From an uncultured Alphaproteobacteria bacterium (lineage in GTDB: Bacteria; Pseudomonadota; Alphaproteobacteria; RF32; CAG-239), in contig CALXVV010000031.1 of assembly GCA_944392205.1 (NCBI GenBank), forward strand, positions 1 through 46,792: DNA of 46,792 nt. Direction: 5' to 3'. Positions 8,809 to 17,849 of the stretch are shown one piece after another; the stretch's first letter is position 1, and each line of letters opens with the position of its first letter. Both the position numbers and the translations under genes were made by a program. The notes under the pieces were generated by a model, which saw nothing but the letters and a program-made list of their open reading frames with translations, was not told where the DNA came from and searched no databases.

Positions 8809-8832
8809 TAAAAGAAGAAGGGAGATACAATT

Positions 8833-11439
8833 ATGGATTTTGAAAAACTTACAGCCAAATCAAAAGACGTACTGGAGGAAGTGATAAAACTGGCAGCTGC
8901 TAACAAGAACCAGTATATCACGCCCTTGCATTTGTTAAAAATTCTGTTAGATGACAAAAACGAGGTCATCTATAACCTGCTTGAAAAATCAGGCGGCAGG
9001 GTAGATGAGATTAAGCGGAAATTAGAGCAAGCTTTTGCCAAACTGCCGCAAGTGGCGGGAGCTTCTGTGCAGGCGCTGATGAGCCAAGAGTTCACCACCG
9101 TTATGATGGAAGCGGAGAAATTGGCAGATAAAGCCAACGATAAATACGTGACCATAGAGCGCTTGCTGCAGGCCTTGAGCATGACAGCCGGCAATGAGGC
9201 TTATGATATTTTGACCTCAAGCGGTGTTAAGGCAACAGAGCTAAACCAAGCGATTAATGTTTATAGAAAAGGGCGCTTAGCCGATAGTGAGACGGCAGAG
9301 GATAATTTTGAGGCTCTAAAGAAATTTACCATAGACATTACACAAAAGGCCAAAGAAGGCAAGCTTGATCCGGTTATCGGGCGAGAGCATGAGATAAGAA
9401 GAACGGTTCAAGTCTTGTCTCGCCGCACCAAAAACAACCCGGTTTTGATAGGAGAGCCCGGCGTTGGTAAAACAGCGATTGTTGAGGGCTTGGCCATGAG
9501 AATTGTCAACAACGACGTGCCGGAGAGCTTGAGAGGCAAAAGGCTGTTGTCGCTGGATTTGGGTGCGCTGATTGCCGGAGCCAAGTTCAGAGGCGAGTTT
9601 GAAGAGCGCCTAAAAGCGGTTCTAAAAGATGTTGAGGCCTCAGAAGGTGGAATCATATTGTTTATTGATGAGATGCACACCTTGGTTGGCGCCGGAGCCT
9701 CAGAGGGCTCAATGGATGCCTCCAACTTGCTGAAACCGGCATTAGCCAGAGGCGAGCTGCATTGCCTTGGCGCGACAACATTGAATGAGTATAAGAAATA
9801 TGTTGAAAAAGATGCAGCCTTGGCGCGTCGTTTCCAGGCGGTATATGTTGGTGAGCCAAATGTTGAAGAGACAATTTCAATTTTGCGAGGTATCAAGGAA
9901 AAGTTTGAACTGCACCATGGTGTCAAGATTTCAGATGGAGCTTTGATAGCGGCAGCCACACTGTCCAACCGCTATATCAGTGATAGATTTTTGCCAGATA
10001 AAGCGATAGATTTGATGGATGAGGCAGCCAGTGCTTTGCGTATGGCGATAGATTCCAAGCCGGAAGAGCTAGATGAACTTGACCGCAGAATTTTGCAGTT
10101 AAAGATAGAAAGAGAAGGAATAAAGAAGGAAACTGATCCTAAGTCCAAAGAAAGAAGTGAGCTGGTAGCTTACGAGATATCTGGCCTGGAGGCCAAGGCA
10201 AATGCGCTGGAAGAAAAATGGCGTGAGGAAAAACAGGGCCTGGCTAACTTCACAGGCTTGAAAGACCAGTTAGATAAAGCCCGCATAGAGGTTGAAATAG
10301 CCAAGAGAGAAGGCCGCTTTGAACGCGCCGGCGAGTTGCAATACAGCGTTATTCCCGACCTTGAACGCAAGATACAAGCGGCAGAAGAAAAAGCCAAGGA
10401 ACACAAAAACAGCTTTTCTGAAACGGTTACGGAAGAAAATATTGCCAACGTGGTTTCCAAATGGACAGGTATTCCGGTTGATAAGATGTTGGAAGGCGAG
10501 AAAGAAAAGCTTCTGCATATGGAGGAGTTTTTATCTAAGCGTGTTATTGGCCAAAAAGAGGCTATTGCCGCAGTATCTAATGCGGTAAGACGTTCAAGAG
10601 CCGGAATCTCAGATGCCAGACAACCGATAGGATCATTTCTGTTTTTGGGGCCGACCGGTGTGGGCAAAACAGAGTTGAGCAAAGCCTTGGCAGAGTTCTT
10701 GTTTAATGATGAGAGCGCCATGCTGAGGGTAGATATGTCTGAATATATGGAGAAACACGCGGTTGCCCGTCTGATAGGTTCTCCTCCGGGCTATGTGGGC
10801 TATGAGGAAGGCGGCTTTTTGACCGAGGCTGTCCGCCGCAGACCCTACCAGGTTATTTTGTTTGATGAGGTAGAAAAAGCGCACCCTGATGTTTTCAACA
10901 TCTTGTTGCAGGTTTTGGATGATGGGCGCTTAACCGACGGCAAAGGCCGGACGGTGGACTTCAAGAACACCATTATCATCATGACATCTAACTTAGGTTC
11001 AGAGATATTGTCAAACGCCACCGGCGCTGATGACGGCAAGCAGATTAGAGCAAAGGTTATGGATATTGTAAAAGCATCATTCCGTCCTGAGTTTATCAAT
11101 AGGATAGATGAGATAACAATCTTCCACAAACTGGATAAGAGCAATATTAAAGATATTGCCAAGATTCAGATTGAGAATATTGAGAAACGCTTGAGTGATC
11201 GCAATATTCACCTGAAGGTGACAGAGCCGGCATTTATCTGGATTGTAAATAACGGCTATGATCCGACTTATGGTGCGCGCCCGTTAAAAAGATTGCTGAA
11301 AAACCAGATAGAAAATAAGCTTGCGCTAAAAATTCTGGATGGAGAGATAGGCGATAACGACACGGCCAGCATCATCGTGGTAGATGGCAACTTGGATATT
11401 GTGAGAGATAAGAAAAGTTCGCCTGCCAAATCAGCCTGA
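8833..11439 (+). CDS. clpB: ATP-dependent disaggregase ClpB
   Basis: ClpB is a hexameric AAA+ machine that pulls proteins out of aggregates together with DnaK. The 868-residue length is typical. Domains in order: N-terminal Clp repeat domain (1-150), NBD1 with Walker A GEPGVGKT near 205 and Walker B IILFIDE, the coiled-coil M domain (~405-530, rich in Glu, Lys and Leu), and NBD2 with Walker A GPTGVGKT near 610, Walker B VILFDE, and sensor residues in TSNLGSE. The C-terminus includes the family motif GARPLKR. A GGGAG ribosome-binding site precedes the ATG. An RpoH-type promoter upstream and a strong terminator downstream make it a single-gene unit. Confidence 0.97.
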   Translation: MDFEKLTAKSKDVLEEVIKLAAANKNQYITPLHLLKILLDDKNEVIYNLLEKSGGRVDEIKRKLEQAFAKLPQVAGASVQALMSQEFTTVMMEAEKLADKANDKYVTIERLLQALSMTAGNEAYDILTSSGVKATELNQAINVYRKGRLADSETAEDNFEALKKFTIDITQKAKEGKLDPVIGREHEIRRTVQVLSRRTKNNPVLIGEPGVGKTAIVEGLAMRIVNNDVPESLRGKRLLSLDLGALIAGAKFRGEFEERLKAVLKDVEASEGGIILFIDEMHTLVGAGASEGSMDASNLLKPALARGELHCLGATTLNEYKKYVEKDAALARRFQAVYVGEPNVEETISILRGIKEKFELHHGVKISDGALIAAATLSNRYISDRFLPDKAIDLMDEAASALRMAIDSKPEELDELDRRILQLKIEREGIKKETDPKSKERSELVAYEISGLEAKANALEEKWREEKQGLANFTGLKDQLDKARIEVEIAKREGRFERAGELQYSVIPDLERKIQAAEEKAKEHKNSFSETVTEENIANVVSKWTGIPVDKMLEGEKEKLLHMEEFLSKRVIGQKEAIAAVSNAVRRSRAGISDARQPIGSFLFLGPTGVGKTELSKALAEFLFNDESAMLRVDMSEYMEKHAVARLIGSPPGYVGYEEGGFLTEAVRRRPYQVILFDEVEKAHPDVFNILLQVLDDGRLTDGKGRTVDFKNTIIIMTSNLGSEILSNATGADDGKQIRAKVMDIVKASFRPEFINRIDEITIFHKLDKSNIKDIAKIQIENIEKRLSDRNIHLKVTEPAFIWIVNNGYDPTYGARPLKRLLKNQIENKLALKILDGEIGDNDTASIIVVDGNLDIVRDKKSSPAKSA

Positions 11440-11453
11440 TAAGAGGTAAAATA

Positions 11454-11491
11454 AAAACCCCCGCTTGGGAAAAGTTCCAAACGGGGGTTTT
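11454..11491 (+). terminator. Strong terminator after clpB
   Basis: AAAACCCCCG and CGGGGGTTTT form a 10-bp stem; the outer A and T tracts make it able to work on both strands. It lies 15 bp beyond the clpB stop and isolates the flagellin promoter from clpB. Confidence 0.9.
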
Positions 11492-11504
11492 GATTCATGT
11501 GGAA

Positions 11505-12275
11505 AAGTTTTTTGTTTTTCTGGCAACCAATGTTGAAAAATATATAATAAAAGCTGGTATACCAAAAGAACAACGGACTGGTAAAAGTTTGGAGAATGGT
11601 GCAGATAAAGGGATTTTAAGAGCGAGAAAAATTCTAATGTACGTTTGTGGTACGTGAATTTTGCGAGCCTCGCCAAAATGCCTTTAGATGTGCCGTTATA
11701 CAAACTTTAGGGAAAGAGGACTAATGGGAGGAATAAGTTTAACTGCGAGTATGCGGTCGAATTTGCTGAGCCTGCAAAATATCAGCGGGCAGGTTTCCTC
11801 TACTCAAAATAAATTAGCCACCGGCAATAAAGTAAATTCCGCCATAGACAACCCAAGTTCATACTACACAGCTTTATCCTTAAACAATCGGGCCGATGAT
11901 TTGAATGCTCTGTTAGACAGCATGGGTCAAGCGGTGAGTACAATTAAGGCTGCCACCACGGCCTTGGAAAGTGCCACTGAGTTTTTGGAGCAGGCCAAAG
12001 CAGTGGCTAATCAAGCCTTAGAAACCACAAAAGTTCCGGATAAAGCTTTCTTTGAAGAAAAAGTTGGTGAGAACGGTGCCGTTGTCACCACTGCGCAAGA
12101 ATTAAGAGATGCGATAAATGCGGGCAAAGAAACAATCTGCGTCTATGGCGCCATTGATTTGGGCGATATCTCCACCTCTGGTGGATTAAGCCTAAAAGAG
12201 AATCAAAAACTTGTCGGCGTTGGCTATTTTGGCAATTATGATACCGACACAAACAAGTTTTCCTCCATATCTGCA
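11505..12275 (+). repeat. Inverted repeat, right copy (flagellin promoter, leader and N-terminal codons)
   Basis: This segment is closely similar to the reverse complement of about 1355-2095. It covers upstream DNA (including a shared AAAAATATATAAT tract), the sigma-28 promoter, the leader and codons 1 to ~183. The two copies face each other's backs about 9.4 kb apart, enclosing the genes from 2195 to 11439. Identity was judged by eye, and the outer limits are approximate. Confidence 0.75.
11582..11608 (+). promoter_or_regulatory. Sigma-28 (FliA) promoter of flagellin copy 2
   Basis: TAAA, 15 bases, then GCAGATAA: the same match and spacing as the promoter of copy 1. Transcription would start near 11615, giving a leader of about 110 nt with the same two dyads. 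Confidence 0.83.
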
Positions 12276-13949
12276 GTTTCACTTACGTCAGGTAAAAGTT
12301 TACTTTCTGTCACAAAAAATGGTTCAGAAATATCTGACTTGAGTATTAGCTATACGAGTGATACAGCGACAACCGGTAATCCATATGCAATAAACGTTTA
12401 CGGAGGAGATGTTGTAGCAAACGTTAGCAATGTAGATATCAAAGTTGATTTTTCTGAGGTGTCGTCCTACAAGGCGGGCATTCGTCTGTCTTCAGGGGCT
12501 ACTATCAATGTAAAAAATAACCTTAATATCAAAACAACAGGTCAAAGTGGAAATGGAATCTTTGCCCAAACAAACGCAACTATCAACTTTAATTCGGGAG
12601 CTAATGTTAATATCAAAACAACAGGTCAAAGCGGGCACGGAGTTTATGCGCATACAGACTCTATTTGTAATATTAATTCTGGAGCCAAAGTTAATGTTCA
12701 AACTTCCAATCTGTACAGCTACGGAATCTTAGCACACACTCGTTCAACTACCAATATTAATTCCGGAGCCATAACTAACGTTATCACAAGTGGTGGCGGG
12801 TATGGAATTAGTGCTGATCTGAATTCAAGTATTAACATTAATTCAGGAACTAAACTGAATATTAAAACATCAGGAGTGGGAGGGGCAGGTATTTACACAA
12901 ATTCGGATTCAACAGCAAATATTAATTCAGGAGCTTTGGTTAATATCCAAACAGCAGATCGCAATGGATACGGTATTTACATATATCCTAACTCGACTGT
13001 GAATATCAACGCGGGGGCCATGGTTAATATCAGAACTTTAGGCCCAAGTGGACACGGTATTTTAACATACAATTCTGCTACGTGTAATATCGCAGGTAAT
13101 CTATACATTGAAAGCGCACAAGCGGATTATATCTACAACATTCAGAGTAGTTGCAACATACTGGAAACAGCCAACATTTATATGCAAAAAAAAGACAGCA
13201 ACTCGGCTATAGTCAACAGTAAGGGTGATATGGCAACTAGAATAGATATTGCAGCAGGAGCAAATTTGGCTTTTGTTGATGGCGATAATGTCAATTGGTA
13301 TAACGTAGAAAGCGATTACTCCACGGAAAATAATATATCTATTACAGCCGACAATGTAAAAAATGAGCTGAATGTAGAAGAAACTTCTGCTTGGGAGTTG
13401 CCGGAGAAGGTTGAAATAGATTTTGAGGATAGTAATTCAAGCGATGAAACAGCCAAACAAGATTTGAGCGGAGATAGCAAGCAGTATCAAGAAATCATTA
13501 ATCAATATGATTCGCTCATCAAGGATGCAGGATATAAGGGTATAAATCTTTTACAGCCAGAAAGACTGACTGTGAAGTTTAATGAAACAAATACGGCAGA
13601 TTTGAGCGTGCAAGGCAAAGATATGAGCTCTAAAGCTCTAGGGTTTACGATATTTGAGTGGCAAACCCAGGGAGATATAAATGCGTCCATAGAGGAGTTG
13701 ACATCAGCCATAAACTCTATTCGCAATTATTCCTCAGAGCTAGGGAATAATTATAACATCATCACCACCCGCCAAGATTTTACTGAAAGCTTAGTAAATG
13801 TTTTGACTGAGGGGGCGGATAAATTGACGCTTGCGGATATGAATGAGGAAAGCGCCAATATGCTGGCTCTCCAAACCCGTCAACAATTAGCAATAAATTC
13901 CCTCTCACTTGCAAGCCAAGCCAGCCAGAGCATACTTAAGCTGTTCTAG
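11724..13949 (+). CDS. Flagellin with tandem beta-helix-like repeats
   Basis: I chose the ATG at 11724 (741 residues): AGAGGA lies 3 bp upstream, and the match with the first copy starts here; an upstream in-frame ATG at 11688 falls in the conserved leader. Residues 1-105 are flagellin D0/D1 N-terminus, and ~550-741 are the C-terminal flagellin part ending SQASQSILKLF. Between them, ~110-185 shares a beta-helix cap-like segment with copy 1. Residues ~262-454 hold seven repeats of 26-28 residues, each close to NINSGAxVNIxTxGxSGYGI. Such repeats are typical of right-handed beta-helices in adhesins and pectate-lyase folds. The protein would build filaments displaying a rod-like passenger. It is about 200 residues longer than a common flagellin. 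Confidence 0.9.
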   Translation: MGGISLTASMRSNLLSLQNISGQVSSTQNKLATGNKVNSAIDNPSSYYTALSLNNRADDLNALLDSMGQAVSTIKAATTALESATEFLEQAKAVANQALETTKVPDKAFFEEKVGENGAVVTTAQELRDAINAGKETICVYGAIDLGDISTSGGLSLKENQKLVGVGYFGNYDTDTNKFSSISAVSLTSGKSLLSVTKNGSEISDLSISYTSDTATTGNPYAINVYGGDVVANVSNVDIKVDFSEVSSYKAGIRLSSGATINVKNNLNIKTTGQSGNGIFAQTNATINFNSGANVNIKTTGQSGHGVYAHTDSICNINSGAKVNVQTSNLYSYGILAHTRSTTNINSGAITNVITSGGGYGISADLNSSININSGTKLNIKTSGVGGAGIYTNSDSTANINSGALVNIQTADRNGYGIYIYPNSTVNINAGAMVNIRTLGPSGHGILTYNSATCNIAGNLYIESAQADYIYNIQSSCNILETANIYMQKKDSNSAIVNSKGDMATRIDIAAGANLAFVDGDNVNWYNVESDYSTENNISITADNVKNELNVEETSAWELPEKVEIDFEDSNSSDETAKQDLSGDSKQYQEIINQYDSLIKDAGYKGINLLQPERLTVKFNETNTADLSVQGKDMSSKALGFTIFEWQTQGDINASIEELTSAINSIRNYSSELGNNYNIITTRQDFTESLVNVLTEGADKLTLADMNEESANMLALQTRQQLAINSLSLASQASQSILKLF

Positions 13950-13971
13950 GGTACGAACGCCAGCAGGCCGT

Positions 13972-14002
13972 AAAAAGCCGCTTTGTGAGGAGCGGCTCTT
14001 TT
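13972..14002 (+). terminator. Terminator after flagellin copy 2
   Basis: AAAAAGCCGCT and AGCGGCTCTTTT form a GC-rich stem with a T tail, 22 bp past the stop. A related hairpin recurs at 14199-14227 in a parallel context. Confidence 0.85.
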
Positions 14003-14045
14003 AGCCTTGCGGCTCACAGCTAAGTAATGCCCCTGGTCGCTGACC

Positions 14046-14081
14046 AGCCAAGCCAGCCAAAGTATCCTTAAATTGTTCTAA
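14046..14081 (+). pseudogene. Relic of a flagellin 3' end
   Basis: Twelve codons here read SQASQSILKLF plus a stop, exactly the last residues of the flagellin that ends at 13949, with a few synonymous differences (for example ATC CTT versus ATA CTT). Nothing upstream continues the frame as flagellin. This is what remains of a further tandem flagellin gene, or of a duplicated 3' end, after deletion. Confidence 0.8.
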
Positions 14082-14198
14082 GGCACCCAAAATTAGCGCC
14101 CCGACCAAAGGGAGCGGTGCGGCTCACGGCTAGGTATTGCCCCTGCCGGCTTCGGCAGCTCCAGGCCGTCGCCTGGGCACCGCCGATTAGCAAGCCGT

Positions 14199-14227
14199 AA
14201 AAAGCCACCTCAACGGGTGGCTTTTTA
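14199..14227 (-). terminator. Bidirectional terminator after topA
   Basis: AAAAAGCCACC and GGTGGCTTTTT form a perfect stem with A and T tracts on either side. It serves the plsY-dprA-topA operon on the minus strand and could also stop rightward transcription. Confidence 0.85.
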
Positions 14228-14248
14228 GTCTTGCGGATTACAGCGGAG

Positions 14249-16714
14249 TTATCGCACCGGGGCGTTCCCCGGGTGGATGATGTTTAGGGCTTCTTCCAAC
14301 GTAGGTTCTCTGTCTTTGAGAGCTTTTGGCAGAGCATAATTGACCTTGCCGCATTTCAGATAAGGTCCATAGCGGCCGGAGAGAAGCGTAATCTCTTGCT
14401 TGTTGGCGGGGTTGATACCCAAAACCTTGCCGCTCGGGCGCTCTTTGGCACCGGCCAGAAGTTCTTTGGCTCTCTCAAGAGTGATGTTGAAAATAGTATC
14501 ATTCCCGCGCAGAGATTGCGACTTATTGCCTTGCTTGATATAGGGGCCGAATTTGCCGACATTAACCTGAATATCCTCACCCAAATCAAACGGCAAGGAG
14601 ACAAGCCTTGCGGCCTGCTCAAAGGTGAGTTCCTCTGGCGAAATATTCTTGGGCAAGGCGGCACGCTTTGGCTTTTCGGTTGTGGCAGTGGCATCTTCGC
14701 CCAGCTGCAGATAAAAACCATAAGGGCCTTTTTTGAGGTATACTTTTAGCCCGTTTAATTCACCCAAAACCTTATCTTCGGGGTTGGGAGCTTTGGCAGT
14801 GGCAGCAGCCTCCTCATCGGCGGTATCAACCAAAGGCTTGGTGTATTTGCACTCAGGATAGTTTGAACAGCCGATAAACGCGCCAAACCGCCCAAGCTTG
14901 ACACTCAATTTGCCGTTACCGCATTCGGGGCAAACACGCGGGTCAGAGCCATCCTCACGCGGCGGAAACAGGTGATGAGACAAGACCTCGTCAATTTTCT
15001 CAATGACCTCGCTGATTTGCAGAGGCTTAACCGCATCAATGTTTTTGATAAACTTGACCCAGAACCCGTGCAGAAGTTTTTTCCACTCCATGGCGCCGGC
15101 AGAAACATCATCCAAAAATTCCTCCAACTGGGCGGTGAAGTCATACTCCACATATTTTCTGAAGAAGTTCTCCAAAAATACGGTAACAATGCGGCCGCGG
15201 TCCTCGGGAATAAAGCGGAGTTTTTCCACCCGCACATATTTGCGCTCCTGCAAAACGGCAATAATTGTGGCATAGGTAGACGGACGTCCGATGCCGAGCT
15301 CCTCAAGCTTTTTAACCAAGCTGGCCTCGGTGAACCTTGGCGGTGGAGTGGTAAAGTGTTGCTCAGGTGTAATCTCGCCTTTGGTAACATGCTCGCCTTC
15401 CGTCACATTGGGCAAGATGCGGTTCTCATCATCTTCATCGGCATCATCTTTAGATTCTTGATAGAGCTTGAGAAAACCGTCAAAGTCAATCACTTGCCCG
15501 TTGGCACGCAGCAAAATTTGCGTATCTGCGGAGATGGCATCAATGACCACCTTGTCCAAAACGGCAGGGTTCATTTGGCAGGCAACCGTGCGTTTCCAAA
15601 TCAGCTCATAGAGCTTGTGGGCATCGCTGTCTAATTTTGTTTCCATCTTTTTGGGTGTGTTCATCACATCTGATGGTCTGATAGCCTCGTGAGCTTCTTG
15701 CGCATTTTTTGACTTGGTTTTGTATTCCTTGGCCACTTTGGGCAGATAGGCCTCGCCAAAATATTTCACAATAGCTTCTCTGCAGGCGGCAATAGCCTCT
15801 TGAGAGAGGTTGACCGCGTCAGTACGCATATAGGTGATAAACCCGTCTTCATAAAGCTTTTGAGCAATCTGCATGGTCTTTTTGGCAGAGAAACGGAGCT
15901 TGCGCGCAGCCTCTTGTTGGAGGGTAGAGGTTGTAAACGGCGGTGCCGGATAACGGTTTGTCTTTTTGCGCTCGACATTGGCAATGGAGAACTCTTGAGC
16001 CTCAATTTTGGCTTTTGCATCCAAAGCTTTTGCCTCGGAGTTGATATCAAATTTCTCAAGCTTTTTGCCGTCAAGCTGAACAAGGCGTGACTTAATTAAT
16101 GCCTTGGCAGAGGTAAAGAGCTCAGCATCAATGGTCCAATACTCTTCGGGCTTAAATTTCTCAATCTCATTTTCACGGTCGCAAATCAGACGCAGGGCAA
16201 CAGATTGCACGCGGCCGGCAGATTTTGAGCCCGGAAGTTTGCGCCACAAAACCGGTGAAAGGGTGAAACCAACCAGATAGTCAAGTGCGCGGCGCGCCAT
16301 ATAGGCAGAAACCAAGTTGTCATCAATCTGGCGGGGATTTTTAATGGCTTCGGTAATGGCGGACTTTGTAATCTCGTGGAAAACAACACGCTCAACCTTT
16401 TTCCCTTTAAGCAATTTTTTTGCTTTCAATTCTTCCAAAATATGCCAAGCAATAGCCTCTCCCTCTCTATCCGGGTCGGATGCGAGAATAATGGTATCAG
16501 CGTCTTTTACGGCTTTGACAATATCTGCCAAATGTTTTTTGCCGCCCGGGGAGAGCTCCCAAGTCATTGCAAAATCTTTGTCGGGGTCAACAGAGCCGTC
16601 TTTGCTCGGCAAGTCGCGAATATGCCCGAAACTGGCCAGAACCTTATAGTCTTGTCCCAAATACTTATTAATGGTTTTGGCTTTGGCCGGAGATTCCACA
16701 ATCACTAACTTCAT
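14249..16714 (-). CDS. topA: DNA topoisomerase I
   Basis: TopA relaxes negative supercoils through a single-strand break. The 821-residue type IA enzyme has a Toprim domain (VIVESPAKAK with Glu8; DPDREGEAIAWH from residue 80), the catalytic tyrosine in FITYMRTDA (Tyr295), one visible zinc-finger module (CPECGNGKL ... CSNYPEC), and three C-terminal Topo-C repeats (each with GxYGPYL/GKFGPYIK). It is the last gene of plsY-dprA-topA, an order common in alphaproteobacteria. The final codons (HPGNAPVR) lie inside a GC-rich repeat module that recurs in intergenic DNA at ~27050, so the C-terminal tip seems to be repeat-derived. Confidence 0.97.
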   Translation of the reverse strand: MKLVIVESPAKAKTINKYLGQDYKVLASFGHIRDLPSKDGSVDPDKDFAMTWELSPGGKKHLADIVKAVKDADTIILASDPDREGEAIAWHILEELKAKKLLKGKKVERVVFHEITKSAITEAIKNPRQIDDNLVSAYMARRALDYLVGFTLSPVLWRKLPGSKSAGRVQSVALRLICDRENEIEKFKPEEYWTIDAELFTSAKALIKSRLVQLDGKKLEKFDINSEAKALDAKAKIEAQEFSIANVERKKTNRYPAPPFTTSTLQQEAARKLRFSAKKTMQIAQKLYEDGFITYMRTDAVNLSQEAIAACREAIVKYFGEAYLPKVAKEYKTKSKNAQEAHEAIRPSDVMNTPKKMETKLDSDAHKLYELIWKRTVACQMNPAVLDKVVIDAISADTQILLRANGQVIDFDGFLKLYQESKDDADEDDENRILPNVTEGEHVTKGEITPEQHFTTPPPRFTEASLVKKLEELGIGRPSTYATIIAVLQERKYVRVEKLRFIPEDRGRIVTVFLENFFRKYVEYDFTAQLEEFLDDVSAGAMEWKKLLHGFWVKFIKNIDAVKPLQISEVIEKIDEVLSHHLFPPREDGSDPRVCPECGNGKLSVKLGRFGAFIGCSNYPECKYTKPLVDTADEEAAATAKAPNPEDKVLGELNGLKVYLKKGPYGFYLQLGEDATATTEKPKRAALPKNISPEELTFEQAARLVSLPFDLGEDIQVNVGKFGPYIKQGNKSQSLRGNDTIFNITLERAKELLAGAKERPSGKVLGINPANKQEITLLSGRYGPYLKCGKVNYALPKALKDREPTLEEALNIIHPGNAPVR

Positions 16715-16727
16715 TCTAAAATTCCCA

Positions 16728-17837
16728 TCATTTTCGTTTTATCAGAGCCACTTTATTACCGCTTTGGCGCTCGATTTTGCCGCTCATTTCAAGGTCTAGG
16801 AGTTCCAACGCAACCTCAGAGGCGCTCATGCCGCTGGCCCGAATAATCTCGTCAACATATACTCCATCAGAATTCAAATAGTCAATAATTTTTGTTTTCT
16901 GAGAGGAAAGAGTTTGTGCTGGTCTCACGGTTTCAAAACGGAGTTCTTGTTGCTTAGGCGGATTTTTAAGTTGCAAAATCGGCTGGCTCGGGGTGTGGAG
17001 AACTTTGATAATATCTTGAGCGTTTTCCACTAAAGATGCTCCGTTTTTAATAAGCTGGTTGGGGCCCAAACTTCTGGCATCAGTCGGAGCTCCCGGCACG
17101 GCAAAAAGTTTTCTGCCATATTCCATGGCCAGCTTAGCGGTGATAAGCGAGCCGGATTTGAGCGTAGCCTCCACCACCAGAGTGCCCAAAGACAGAGCAG
17201 CCACAATTTTGTTGCGGCGCGGAAAGTTGAGAGCCTGCGGCAAGGTTCCGGGCAAAAATTCAGAGATGACACAACCTTGCTCAACAATTTGCGCATAAAG
17301 ACTTTTGTTTTCATCAGGGTAGGGAACATCAACTCCGGTACCCAAGACGGCAATGGTCGGACCTTGCTGGTTAAAAGCATATAAGGAGCCTTTGTGTGCG
17401 GCGGCATCGATTCCTCTGGCCATGCCGGAGATTATCACAACATTTTGGTTGGTCAAATCATAGGCGATTCGCGAAGCGGTTTTGCGCCCGTTGATGGAGG
17501 CATTGCGCGCCCCGACAATAGAAAGGCTCGCTGGAGCATTCAAAAGTTTCAGGTTACCTCGAACAAACAAAATCGGGGGAGCATCTGAAAGGCCGAGCAA
17601 TTGTTGTGGGTATAAAGTATCTTGAAAAGAAATGACGGCAATGTCTTTTTTTGCCGTCTCTTCAAGAATTTTCAAAACCTCATCGCGGGAAAACAATTTG
17701 ATTTTAGTGATAGTCCTTGCTTCTTCCAGAGCTCTTTTGGCGGAGCCGAACTTTTTAAGCAATTTATAAAAAGTAACCGGCCCCACATTTTCGGAGTTGA
17801 TAAGTTGCAAAATATCGACAATATCATCTGTTGCCAC
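16728..17837 (-). CDS. dprA: DNA processing protein DprA
   Basis: DprA binds incoming single-stranded DNA and loads RecA during natural transformation. The 369-residue protein shows the family's Rossmann-like core: SIVGARNAS, IISGMARGIDAAAHKGSL, VLGTGVDVPYP, FPRRNKIVAALSLGTLVVEA and SLITAKLAMEYGRKLFAVPG. An N-terminal helical SAM-like region and a C-terminal winged-helix segment (ILDYLNSDGVYVDEIIRASG-like, residues ~305-365) flank it. It starts 12 bp after plsY and ends 13 bp before topA, so all three are co-transcribed. With comEC at 30878 it suggests competence for DNA uptake. Confidence 0.95.
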   Translation of the reverse strand: MATDDIVDILQLINSENVGPVTFYKLLKKFGSAKRALEEARTITKIKLFSRDEVLKILEETAKKDIAVISFQDTLYPQQLLGLSDAPPILFVRGNLKLLNAPASLSIVGARNASINGRKTASRIAYDLTNQNVVIISGMARGIDAAAHKGSLYAFNQQGPTIAVLGTGVDVPYPDENKSLYAQIVEQGCVISEFLPGTLPQALNFPRRNKIVAALSLGTLVVEATLKSGSLITAKLAMEYGRKLFAVPGAPTDARSLGPNQLIKNGASLVENAQDIIKVLHTPSQPILQLKNPPKQQELRFETVRPAQTLSSQKTKIIDYLNSDGVYVDEIIRASGMSASEVALELLDLEMSGKIERQSGNKVALIKRK

Positions 17838-17849
17838 GAAGTTCGGTCC

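Larger units (their letters stand above)
13964..14275. repeat. GC-rich modular palindromic repeats, cluster A
   Basis: The 300 bp between the flagellin and topA contain no gene. They are built from repeated modules: a GCCGTAAAAAGCC-plus-hairpin unit (13968 and 14195), a TGCGGNTYACRGC unit (~14008, ~14118, ~14233), a CCCCGACCAA-GGGAGCGG unit (~14098), the palindromes CTGGTC/GACCAG, CTGCCG/CGGCAG and CCAGGC/GCCTGG, and GCACCGGGGCGTTCCCCGG (~14254). Most recur at 26930-27078. The last module runs into the end of topA. Confidence 0.75.

Noticed and set aside
12508..13085. Tandem ~84-bp units that might suggest a CRISPR or VNTR
   Set aside because: The units are in frame, diverged at DNA level and conserved as protein repeats; there are no identical direct repeats with unique spacers.
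14972..15634. 220-codon open frame antisense to topA
   Set aside because: topA is unambiguous on the other strand; the frame has no recognisable domain and is a codon-bias shadow.
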